Assembly: GCA_007571275.1 (NCBI GenBank)
Contig: RKRS01000065.1
Location: 1 to 8,044, forward strand
From: Dehalococcoidia bacterium
GTDB lineage: Bacteria > Chloroflexota > Dehalococcoidia > Bin125
DNA: 8,044 bases
Direction of reading: 5' to 3'
Shown: in pieces, positions 1 to 6,027 of the stretch
Layout: every line of letters begins with the position of its first letter
How positions within the stretch are numbered: position 1 is the first letter of the stretch
Program-made: the position numbers and the translations under genes
The notes under the pieces: model-generated
Told to the model about the DNA's origin: nothing
Database searches by the model: none
Seen by the model: the letters and a program-made list of their open reading frames with translations, nothing else

Positions 1-81
1 GCCCCGCCTGATCCAAAGACCGATCCCTGTCCTCCAATGAAGTGCGGTGCGACACAACCGATCAGGTCCCCCTAGCTCTCA

Positions 82-101
82 ACCCTGAAGCGCTTCAGGG
101 T
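82..101. repeat. 20-bp perfect palindrome
   Basis: The sequence ACCCTGAAGCGCTTCAGGGT equals its own reverse complement over all 20 bases. As RNA it would form an 8-bp stem closed by a four-base GCGC loop. As DNA it is a candidate two-fold operator for a dimeric regulator. It starts six bases after a TAG at 73-75, which fits a terminator stem, but only a weak pyrimidine run (TCTC) follows it, so intrinsic termination is not assured. Confidence 0.75.
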
Positions 102-106
102 CTCAT

Positions 107-148
107 CACAGCGCCCCGCCTGTATCCGAGTAGAGGCGGGGCGCTGTG
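107..148. terminator. Strong 15-bp inverted repeat, possible terminator
   Basis: The arm CACAGCGCCCCGCCT (107-121) is matched perfectly by its reverse complement at 134-148, across a 12-base loop. The stem is very GC-rich and would be extremely stable in RNA. No U-tract follows (the next bases are CGTTGCCG), so it is not a classical rho-independent terminator. Terminators with weak or absent U-tails are reported in some high-GC bacteria. A regulatory RNA hairpin or a dispersed repeat element is the alternative. The inverted repeat itself is certain; its role is not. Confidence 0.45.
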
Positions 149-150
149 CG

Positions 151-176
151 TTGCCGATCGGAGTCGGCGATATGAT
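151..176 (+). promoter_or_regulatory. Weak candidate promoter for the YciI-like gene
   Basis: TATGAT at 171-176 matches five of six bases of the sigma-70-type -10 consensus. TTGCCG at 151-156 resembles a -35 box, but the spacer is only 14 bases, shorter than the usual 16-18. A small inverted repeat, GCCGA/TCGGC at 153-157 and 164-168, lies between the boxes and could be an operator. The predicted transcript would have a leader of about 50 bases before the ATG at 235. Confidence 0.25.
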
Positions 177-234
177 CGGAAGACGCACAGAGCGACCAGG
201 CTGCTGTTGATCCCATTGAACAGGGAAGAATCTG

Positions 235-654
235 ATGCGAGTGATGGTGCTGGTCAAGGCGACCACAGACAGCGAGGCGGGTGTAATGCCCTCGCCCGAG
301 ATGTTCGAGGCGATGGGCGTCTACAACGAGGCGCTGGTCAACGCGGGGATCATGCAGACTGGCGAGGGCCTGACGCCAACGGCGCAGGGGAAGCGGGTCG
401 CTTTCGACGGCGATTCGCGCACAGTGATCGATGGGCCGTTCGGGGTGACGAACGAGTTGGTGGCCGGCTTCTGGATCTGGGAAGTTCAGGATCTGGCGGA
501 GGCGGTTGAGTGGGCGAAGCGTTGTCCCAACCCAATGCCTGGCCCAAGCGAGATCGAGATTCGACCGTTCTATGAGCTTGATGACTTTGGCGAGGCCATT
601 CCTTCCGGGGAAGCCGAGCGCGAAGCGCGGCTGCGCGAGCGCATCGGAGAGTAG
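235..654 (+). CDS. YciI/DGPF-domain family protein
   Basis: A 139-residue protein of the YCII-related (DGPF) family, a small ferredoxin-like fold found as stand-alone proteins or joined to sigma factors. Its opening MRVMVLVKATTDSEAG strand, the helix near residues 22-38, the glycine-rich stretch near 43-45 and the signature D66-G67-P68-F69 all match the family. The WIWEV strand and a PGPSEIEIRPFYE ending also fit. The C-terminal tail (about 118-139) is charged and probably helical. The start is supported by AGGGAAG at 222-228, six bases before the ATG. YciI relatives are suspected small enzymes, but no general reaction is established, so none is assigned. The gene stands 55 bases ahead of the MBL-fold gene and may be co-transcribed with it. 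The family call is firm; the biological role is unknown. Confidence 0.85.
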   Translation: MRVMVLVKATTDSEAGVMPSPEMFEAMGVYNEALVNAGIMQTGEGLTPTAQGKRVAFDGDSRTVIDGPFGVTNELVAGFWIWEVQDLAEAVEWAKRCPNPMPGPSEIEIRPFYELDDFGEAIPSGEAEREARLRERIGE

Positions 655-709
655 CCGCCGCCCATTCGTTACGCTGCACTGAACGCAGCAGCCAACACAG
701 GATTACAGC

Positions 710-1399
710 ATGAACCTCACCCAAATCGCCCCTGACCTCTGGGCCACGCCCCACTACCCGGTTGCAGAAATCGCCAACACCCGCGCCTATCTCTTGACGC
801 GGCCGCAGGGCAATGTCCTGATCTACGGTTTGGGCTTCCAGCGCGCGGAGGCGGACGAGTCGGTGTTGGACGAGATCGAAGCGTTGGGCGGCGTGCAGCT
901 GCAGATTCTGAGTCACGGGGATGAGGCGAGCCCCTCACTGGAGGCGGTACGCGAGCGGTTCGGCTCACGCCTGGCTTGCAGCGCAGTGGAGCTGAACCAG
1001 ATCAACGACTACGCCGAGGGCCTCGGCATCGACCTCACCTGGGAGCCAGGCAGCAGCGAGGACGCCTTCGACGGCTTGGAAATCATGGAGACGCCGGGCC
1101 ATACCAAGGGCAGCATCAGCGTCCGCTACGAATCGCCGCACGGGCAGGCGTACCTGTTCACGGGCGATACGATCGTGCCCAAGGACGACGGGGGCTGGGT
1201 CGTCAACGTCGCCGAACAGCAAGGCGGTACCGCCGTCGACTTGGAGCGCTCCCTGCTCGCCTTGCGCGAACTGTCCTTCGACCTGCTGGCGAGCAGCGCC
1301 TACGTCGGCGAGACCAGCACCGCTGCGCCCTCGCAGGAGGAGTGGCAGGCGATCGTCGATCACCGCATTGGGCGTCTGCGCGAGTGGGCAACTGCCTGA
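710..1399 (+). CDS. MBL-fold metallo-hydrolase-like protein with degenerate metal motif
   Basis: A 229-residue protein with the metallo-beta-lactamase fold pattern: an N-terminal strand region with NTRAYLL (23-29), a TPGHTKGS motif holding H131, and a FTGDT motif holding D153. Those two residues match metal ligands of glyoxalase-II-like hydrolases. The main HxHxDH motif is not intact: the equivalent segment reads LSHGDEASPS, keeping H69 but with Asp, Ala and Ser where the other ligands are expected. It resembles MBL relatives with an H-x-D-D-type motif, but the closing histidine is serine 76. The protein may bind one metal, bind metal unusually, or have lost hydrolysis. The start has AGGA at 699-702, seven bases before the ATG. 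There is no signal peptide, so it is probably cytoplasmic. Substrate cannot be inferred. It precedes the mutase gene by 88 bases. Confidence 0.8.
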   Translation: MNLTQIAPDLWATPHYPVAEIANTRAYLLTRPQGNVLIYGLGFQRAEADESVLDEIEALGGVQLQILSHGDEASPSLEAVRERFGSRLACSAVELNQINDYAEGLGIDLTWEPGSSEDAFDGLEIMETPGHTKGSISVRYESPHGQAYLFTGDTIVPKDDGGWVVNVAEQQGGTAVDLERSLLALRELSFDLLASSAYVGETSTAAPSQEEWQAIVDHRIGRLREWATA

Positions 1400-1475
1400 C
1401 CTTCAATACAGTCCAGGCTGCAGTGGAGTTTGGCCTCTAGTACCCTGAGTGTCCGACGCCCCGCCGAGTGATCAC

Positions 1476-1482
1476 AGGGAGG
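1476..1482 (+). promoter_or_regulatory. Ribosome binding site fixing the mutase start
   Basis: AGGGAGG lies five bases before the ATG at 1488, a near-ideal Shine-Dalgarno sequence. It favours this start over the in-frame GTG at 1449, which would add 13 residues, has no comparable site, and would put this motif inside the coding sequence. Confidence 0.8.
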
Positions 1483-1487
1483 CAGCA

Positions 1488-3167
1488 ATGACCTCGCAGC
1501 TGCAGGAATGGTTGGACGGGCCGTACGCTAAAGCCACTGGCCGCTTTCCCGAGCGGCGCGAGGCATTTCATCGCTCATCGGGCGAGCCGCTCGATCCGAT
1601 CTACGTGTCCGACGTCAATGGCGATGCTGGCTCCTTGCCAGGCGAGTACCCGTACACGCGCGGCATCCAGCCAACGATGTATCGCGGACGTTTGTGGACG
1701 ATGCGCCAGTACGCCGGTCAGGAGGACGCCGAGGCCTCGAATCGCCGTTACCGCTTCCTGCTCGACCAGGGCCAGACCGGCCTGTCCGTCGCCTTCGATC
1801 TGCCGACCCAGATCGGCTATGACTCCGACGCCGCCATGGCCGAGGGCGAGGTTGGCAAGGTCGGCGTGGCGATCGACTCGATCGACGATATGCGTACGCT
1901 GTTCGACCAGATCCCACTGGATCGGGTCACGACGTCGATGACGATCAATTCGACCGCCAACATTCTGCTCTCGCTCTATGCGGCCGTCGCCGAGGAGCAG
2001 AGCGTGGGTCGCGACCAGATCGGCGGCACGGTTCAGAATGACATCCTCAAGGAATACATCGCCCGCGGGACGTACATCTACCCGCCCAAGCCGTCGATGC
2101 GGCTGATCACCGACAGTTTCGATTACTGCACCCGCGAGGTGCCGCGCTGGAACACGATCTCGATCTCCGGCTATCACATGCGCGAGGCGGGCTGTACGGC
2201 GGCGCAAGAAATCGGCTTCACCCTGGCCAACGCGATTGCCTACGTAGAGGCCGCGCTTGAGCAGGGGCTCGCCTTCGACAGCTTCGGTCCGCGACTGTCG
2301 TTCTTCTTCGCCTGTCACAGCAACTTCCTGGAGGAGATCGGCAAATTCCGCGCCGCCCGACGGCTGTGGGCGAGCATTGCCAGGGAGCGCTTTGGCTCCG
2401 AGAACCAACGCGCCCAGATGCTGCGCTTCCACACCCAGACCGGCGGGGTGACACTGACGGCGCAGCAGCCCGATAACAACGTGATCCGCACGGCGCTACA
2501 GGCGTTGGCGGCTGTGCTGGGCGGCACGCAGTCACTGCACACCAACTCCCTCGATGAAGCGCTCGGCCTACCGTCGGAACACGCCGTCGAGATCGCGCTG
2601 CGTACACAGCAGGTGATCGGCTACGAGTCGGGCGTCGCTGATGTGATCGATCCGCTCGGCGGCTCGTATTACATCGAGCAAACGACCGACGCGCTGGAGG
2701 AAGAGGCTCGCAACTACATCGAGCAGATCGACGCGCTGGGCGGCGCCGTCTCCGCCATCGAGCAGGGCTATCAGCAGGCCGAGATTCTGGAAGCCGCCTC
2801 CAGTTTCCAGCGCGAAGTCGAGACCGAAGCGGAGGAAGCGCGCGCAGGCAGTAAATCTGCTGGCAAGCGTGGCCGCGTGATCGTCGGCGTGAATCGCTTC
2901 GAGACCGACGAGGATCCTGACGTCGAGATCGTTCGAGTCGACCCAACGGTGCGCGAGCGTCAGATCGAGAAGCTCGAGCGCTTGCGCGACCGCCGCGATC
3001 AGACTGCGGTCTCCGCCGCGTTGGACGCGATTCAGCAAGCCGCAGCGACGGAAGAAAATCTCGTCCCGCTGATGCTGGAGGCGGTCAAGCAATCGGCCAC
3101 GCTGGGAGAAATTTCCGACTCGCTGCGACAGGTTTGGGGCGAGTACCGCGAACGGATCGTCGTGTAG
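1488..3167 (+). CDS. mcmA1: Methylmalonyl-CoA mutase, catalytic (large) subunit
   Basis: A 559-residue catalytic barrel subunit of an adenosylcobalamin-dependent acyl-CoA mutase. It ends where single-chain mutases continue into the B12 domain, so it needs the separate cobalamin subunit encoded at 4610-5041. Visible family blocks are YPYTRGIQPTMYRGRLWTMRQYAG (53-77 in part), GLSVAFDLPTQIGYDSD (98-114), GTVQNDILKEY (180-190), SISGYHM (225-231) and TQSLHTNSLDEAL (347-359). Y75, R193 and H230 fall at a constant offset of 14 from the Propionibacterium residues I recall as Y89, R207 and H244. Tyr and Arg at the first two sites indicate methylmalonyl-CoA, whereas isobutyryl-CoA mutase carries Phe and Gln. 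The reaction interconverts (R)-methylmalonyl-CoA and succinyl-CoA in the cytoplasm. A charged insertion of about 14 residues lies near 446-462. Substrate preference is inferred from these residues only. Confidence 0.95.
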   Translation: MTSQLQEWLDGPYAKATGRFPERREAFHRSSGEPLDPIYVSDVNGDAGSLPGEYPYTRGIQPTMYRGRLWTMRQYAGQEDAEASNRRYRFLLDQGQTGLSVAFDLPTQIGYDSDAAMAEGEVGKVGVAIDSIDDMRTLFDQIPLDRVTTSMTINSTANILLSLYAAVAEEQSVGRDQIGGTVQNDILKEYIARGTYIYPPKPSMRLITDSFDYCTREVPRWNTISISGYHMREAGCTAAQEIGFTLANAIAYVEAALEQGLAFDSFGPRLSFFFACHSNFLEEIGKFRAARRLWASIARERFGSENQRAQMLRFHTQTGGVTLTAQQPDNNVIRTALQALAAVLGGTQSLHTNSLDEALGLPSEHAVEIALRTQQVIGYESGVADVIDPLGGSYYIEQTTDALEEEARNYIEQIDALGGAVSAIEQGYQQAEILEAASSFQREVETEAEEARAGSKSAGKRGRVIVGVNRFETDEDPDVEIVRVDPTVRERQIEKLERLRDRRDQTAVSAALDAIQQAAATEENLVPLMLEAVKQSATLGEISDSLRQVWGEYRERIVV

Positions 3168-3177
3168 GGACGTCAAC

Positions 3178-3729
3178 GTGCCCTTTGGCAAGCGTGTAGG
3201 ACGACGAGCGAGAGGGCGCAAGACGGCCGGTTCGAGCGGAGGTCAGGCCGACCGTGATTGGTCCGACGCGCAGCGTTTGCGTTATTGGTGGCAGGCGGAG
3301 CGCGAGCTGCTACTCAAGACACTGGCAACAGTCCCGGACGACCAGCTCAACGAAGCGATGGTCGAAGGCGCATGGTCGCCGATCGGCGTGGCGGCGCATC
3401 GCCTGTTCTGGGAGGCGGAGGAGCGCGCGGCGATCGAAACGCACCTGGGCGGCGGCGTTCCCTCGTTGCTGGAATTCCCGACCAGCCGGATTAACTCCAC
3501 CAACGCGGCCGCGGTCGCGTCACTCGGCGACCGTCCTCTGACGGCGCTGATTCGAGCGCTACAAGACCTGCGCGGTCGCACGGCTACGCTAGTGGAGCGC
3601 ATCCCTGACGCCGATCTGAATACGCCAGGCAACCCGGCGCGCATCCTGCTGGGCGTTGCCCTGGAGCACGATCGAGAACATCGCCAGGAGATCGAATCAA
3701 GATTCGGAACCTCAGTGCAGGACGACTAG
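3178..3729 (+). CDS. DinB/YfiT-like four-helix metal-binding protein
   Basis: A 183-residue protein resembling the DinB/YfiT superfamily of four-helix bundles, which often bind a divalent metal through three histidines. The segment WSPIGVAAHRLFWEAEE (from 66) matches the usual helix carrying the first histidine, H74. EHDREHRQEI (163-172) supplies the HxxxH pair H164 and H168. Members include thiol-dependent S-transferases and isomerases, but nothing here fixes a substrate. The first 15 residues are very basic (KRVGRRARGRK), unlike the rest, and may be a disordered tail. Start is GTG, eleven bases after the mutase stop; the AGGGA at 3166-3170 overlaps that stop codon, so translation is probably coupled to the mutase. 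No other in-frame ATG occurs before residue 61. Its location inside the mutase operon suggests a link to acyl-CoA or thiol chemistry, but that is inference. Confidence 0.75.
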   Translation: MPFGKRVGRRARGRKTAGSSGGQADRDWSDAQRLRYWWQAERELLLKTLATVPDDQLNEAMVEGAWSPIGVAAHRLFWEAEERAAIETHLGGGVPSLLEFPTSRINSTNAAAVASLGDRPLTALIRALQDLRGRTATLVERIPDADLNTPGNPARILLGVALEHDREHRQEIESRFGTSVQDD

Positions 3730-3756
3730 CTCAATTCCGAACGAGATGGGAGCAAT

Positions 3757-4572
3757 ATGGCGCTGACACGGATACATCACATCGGCATCGCCGTGCACGA
3801 CGCGGACAAGACTGCGGAGGTCTGGCGCGACACCTTCGGGCTCGAGACGGCGTTGGACATGGAGCTGGAGTCACAGGGCGTGCGTGGCGTGATTTTCCCG
3901 CTCGACAACTGCGAGATCGAACTGCTTCAGCCGACTCGCGGCGAGACCGGCATCGCCAAATACCTCGAAACCAACGGTGAGGGTTTTCACCACATCTGCT
4001 TTGAGTCGACCGATGTCGCTACTGATCTGATCGCGGCCAAAGAGTCGGGCATGCGGATGATCGACGAAGAGCCGCGCGTCGGGCTGACCGGGATGATCGG
4101 CTTTATCCATCCGCGCTCCAATCACGGCGTACTGATCGAGTACGCTCAGCCGCCCGATGACGCTCCGCAGCACTCTGGGCCAACCTCGGGACCAGGACCG
4201 CATGCGCTACACCACATGACGATGGCGGTGAACGATATCGCGCCCGTTCAGAGTGAGTGGACGGAACGCTACCGACTCACACCCGGTCGGTACCTCGAAT
4301 CTGAGGCGCTGGGTCTTGAGGCGCAGTTCCTTGGTCTGGGCCCCACCGACATCGAGCTGGTGCGTCCGCTGCCAGGTAGCGGTGGTCCGCTGCCTCGCAA
4401 GCTTGAGACATCAGGCGAAGGTATGTTCATGCTTGCCCTGACGGTGCGCGATGCGGGAGCCTCAGTGGCATATCTGCGAGGTCAGGGCTGGACGGTCACT
4501 GACGCCAACGCCGGTGGCTTCATTTCGCCGAAGCACACGCACGGCGCCCGACTGCGACTGTCGGAGGCCTAA
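3757..4572 (+). CDS. Tandem VOC-domain protein, likely methylmalonyl-CoA epimerase
   Basis: A 271-residue protein made of two vicinal-oxygen-chelate modules joined by a Pro/Gly-rich linker (about 131-148). Module one (1-130) closely follows methylmalonyl-CoA epimerase: IHHIGIAV, EIELLQP, AKYLETNGEGFHHICFE, IDEEPR and HGVLIEY. These supply the expected metal ligands H8, E55, H79 and E128. Module two (149-271) repeats the pattern with LHHMTMAV, DIELVRP, RKLETSGEG and HGARLRL, keeping H153 and E200 but replacing the other ligands with M225 and R267. The usual epimerase has a single module of about 130-150 residues. The reaction would be (S)- to (R)-methylmalonyl-CoA, feeding the mutase encoded on both sides. 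GGGAG at 3748-3752 precedes the ATG by four bases. A VOC dioxygenase is possible but less likely given module one and the context. Confidence 0.82.
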   Translation: MALTRIHHIGIAVHDADKTAEVWRDTFGLETALDMELESQGVRGVIFPLDNCEIELLQPTRGETGIAKYLETNGEGFHHICFESTDVATDLIAAKESGMRMIDEEPRVGLTGMIGFIHPRSNHGVLIEYAQPPDDAPQHSGPTSGPGPHALHHMTMAVNDIAPVQSEWTERYRLTPGRYLESEALGLEAQFLGLGPTDIELVRPLPGSGGPLPRKLETSGEGMFMLALTVRDAGASVAYLRGQGWTVTDANAGGFISPKHTHGARLRLSEA

Positions 4573-4609
4573 GCTGGACGAGCAATCGTGTAAATCGGAA
4601 GTTGAGATT

Positions 4610-5041
4610 ATGAGCGAAGCCTCAACGATGACAGACCAGATCCGCGTACTGGTCGCCAAACCAGGCCTTGACGGGCATGACCGAGGAGCGAAGATCGTCG
4701 CCCGCGCGCTGCGCGACGCTGGCATGGAAGTGATCTACACCGGCATCCGCCAGACCCCGGACATGATCGCCGAAGCCGCGTTGCAGGAGGATGTGCATGT
4801 CGTTGCGCTCTCGGTGCTTTCCGGCGCGCATATGGAACTGTTCCCGCGTGTCGTAGCAGCCTGCGTCGAGCGAGGCATCACGCCGGAGAACACGCTCTTT
4901 CTCGGCGGTGGCATCATTCCCGACGAAGACGCGGCGGCGTTGCAGGATGCCGGCTTTTCAGCTGTCTTTGGACCGGGCGCGCATACTGGAGACATCGCCG
5001 AGTACGTCCGCGAACATGTTCCCGAGCTCGACCGTTCGTGA
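4610..5041 (+). CDS. mcmA2: Methylmalonyl-CoA mutase, cobalamin-binding (small) subunit
   Basis: A 143-residue B12-binding domain with the base-off/His-on signature. K17, D21 and H23 in AKPGLDGHDRG correspond to the Lys, Asp and axial His known in mutase C-terminal domains. The remaining fold elements are SVL (68-70, the SxL motif), SGAHM (71-75), GGGIIP (99-104) and a closing FGPGAHTGDIAEYV. The subunit carries adenosylcobalamin and must dock on the barrel subunit encoded 1.4 kb upstream. The ATG at 4610 was chosen because GGAAG at 4597-4601 sits eight bases upstream and the protein then begins just before the domain. The reading frame stays open further upstream to 4451, but that part overlaps the VOC gene and does not look like mutase. 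The last bases overlap the meaB start (GTGA). Confidence 0.95.
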   Translation: MSEASTMTDQIRVLVAKPGLDGHDRGAKIVARALRDAGMEVIYTGIRQTPDMIAEAALQEDVHVVALSVLSGAHMELFPRVVAACVERGITPENTLFLGGGIIPDEDAAALQDAGFSAVFGPGAHTGDIAEYVREHVPELDRS

Positions 5042-6027
5042 CGACTGAGACGACCGCCACGCCGAATACCCAGCCGAATCCTCGACTGTCCGGGCGACTG
5101 GCTGAGCTGGAAGAGCGCCTGCTCGATGGCGATCGACGCGCGCTGGCGCGCGTCCTCAGTTGGGTCGAGAGCGGTGATCAGCGCGGCCGCGAGATGCTGC
5201 GCGCGCTCTATCCACGCAGCGGTCGCGCCCGTACGATTGGCCTGACCGGATCGCCCGGCGCGGGCAAGAGCACCGTTACCAACGAACTCGCCAAGGCGTT
5301 CCGAAAACGCGGACAGAGCGTCGGCATCGTCGCGATTGATCCATCCTCGCCCTACACGATGGGCGCCATCCTCGGCGACCGCGTGCGCATGACCGAACTC
5401 TACTCAGACTCGGACGTGTTCATTCGCTCGCTCGCTTCGCGCGGCGCATTGGGCGGGTTGTCGGCGGCGACGCAGGACATAGTCCATGTCCTCGATGCAT
5501 ACGGCAAAGATGTCATTCTGATTGAAACGGTTGGCGCCGGGCAGGATGAGGTTGATATCGCCGGCGCAGCCCAGACCACGATCCTGGTCAATACGCCCAA
5601 TATGGGTGACGAAGTGCAGACGCTCAAGGCGGGCATCATGGAGATCGCCGACGTGCTCGCTGTGAACAAGTCCGATCTGCCAGGCGCCAACCGCATGGTT
5701 TCAGCGCTCAAGGCATTGTTGTCGCTGAATCCCGATCGGGGTTGGGATCCGCCGGTGGTTCGGATTGTTGCGACGCAAGGCGAAGGCATCGACAAGCTCG
5801 CTGAGGCGTGTGATTCGCATTTTGCGGAGCTGCAAGCCTCGGGCAAGCTGCAGTCGGCGGAGCTTGATCGCGCCCGCCAACAGATCACCTCGCTGGCGCG
5901 CGCCAATGTGCTCAATCAGTTGCACACCGAGTCCGGAGAAGAACACCTGGCCAGGCTGGCCAATGATGTCGCCTCCCGTGTCTCGGATCCACACACAGCG
6001 GCCGCGGCCTGGCTTGCCGGCTCATGA
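5038..6027 (+). CDS. meaB: MeaB-family GTPase, mutase chaperone
   Basis: A 329-residue G3E-family GTPase matching MeaB/ArgK, which binds methylmalonyl-CoA mutase, gates cofactor delivery and protects it from inactivation using GTP hydrolysis. The nucleotide motifs are complete: Walker A GSPGAGKST (71-79), the switch region AIDPSSPYTMGAILGDRVRM (99-118), ETVGAGQDE (163-171) and the guanine-specifying NKSD (210-213). The N-terminal 65 residues form the helical arm typical of the family, and the C-terminal helices follow residue 270. The start is a GTG overlapping the TGA of the cobalamin subunit by four bases. No strong ribosome binding site precedes it, so translational coupling is likely. Position next to the split mutase supports mutase maintenance over the older, doubtful label of arginine/ornithine transport kinase. 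Confidence 0.95.
   Translation: MTTETTATPNTQPNPRLSGRLAELEERLLDGDRRALARVLSWVESGDQRGREMLRALYPRSGRARTIGLTGSPGAGKSTVTNELAKAFRKRGQSVGIVAIDPSSPYTMGAILGDRVRMTELYSDSDVFIRSLASRGALGGLSAATQDIVHVLDAYGKDVILIETVGAGQDEVDIAGAAQTTILVNTPNMGDEVQTLKAGIMEIADVLAVNKSDLPGANRMVSALKALLSLNPDRGWDPPVVRIVATQGEGIDKLAEACDSHFAELQASGKLQSAELDRARQQITSLARANVLNQLHTESGEEHLARLANDVASRVSDPHTAAAAWLAGS

Larger units (their letters stand above)
1..234. other. Left-edge non-coding region with stacked inverted repeats
   Basis: No convincing gene is visible before the first start codon at 235. Two forward frames enter from the left: one runs to a TAG at 73-75, the other to a TGA at 38-40. Either could be the last residues of a gene outside the window, but too little remains to recognise. 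The stretch is dominated by inverted repeats at 82-101, 107-148 and 153-168. After these comes a possible promoter and then the ribosome binding site of the YciI-like gene. The simplest reading is the 3' end and terminator zone of an unseen upstream gene followed by the promoter of the next gene. Confidence 0.6.

Noticed and set aside
42..509. 155-codon + strand open frame running over the left-edge hairpins
   Set aside because: It reads through the palindromes and then out of frame over the YciI-like gene, giving Arg/Gly-rich sequence without domain features. The 235-654 frame has the family motif and the ribosome binding site.
673..689. GCTGC/GCAGC 5-bp inverted repeat between the YciI-like and MBL genes
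   Set aside because: The stem is too short and no T-run follows, so a terminator call is not justified; such short matches are expected by chance in GC-rich DNA.
1400..1487. Possible separate promoter for the mutase operon
   Set aside because: The 88-base gap has no pair of -35/-10-like boxes at sensible spacing; only isolated TA-rich words near 1404 and 1438. A promoter may exist but cannot be supported from sequence.
1575..2432. 285-codon open frame on the - strand inside the mutase gene
   Set aside because: It lies wholly within a clearly recognised mutase gene. Its translation has no recognisable domain and is a typical product of GC-rich codon use opening the opposite strand.
2568..3221. 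217-codon open frame on the - strand at the end of the mutase gene
   Set aside because: It mirrors the conserved mutase coding sequence and shows no motif of its own.
4451..4609. Longer upstream start for the cobalamin-binding subunit
   Set aside because: The extra 53 codons overlap the VOC gene in another frame and do not resemble mutase sequence. The ATG at 4610 has a suitable ribosome binding site and begins just before the domain.
5038..6027. Arginine/ornithine transport kinase (ArgK) label for the GTPase
   Set aside because: The motifs are those of a G3E GTPase and the gene abuts the mutase cobalamin subunit, which fits the MeaB chaperone role much better.
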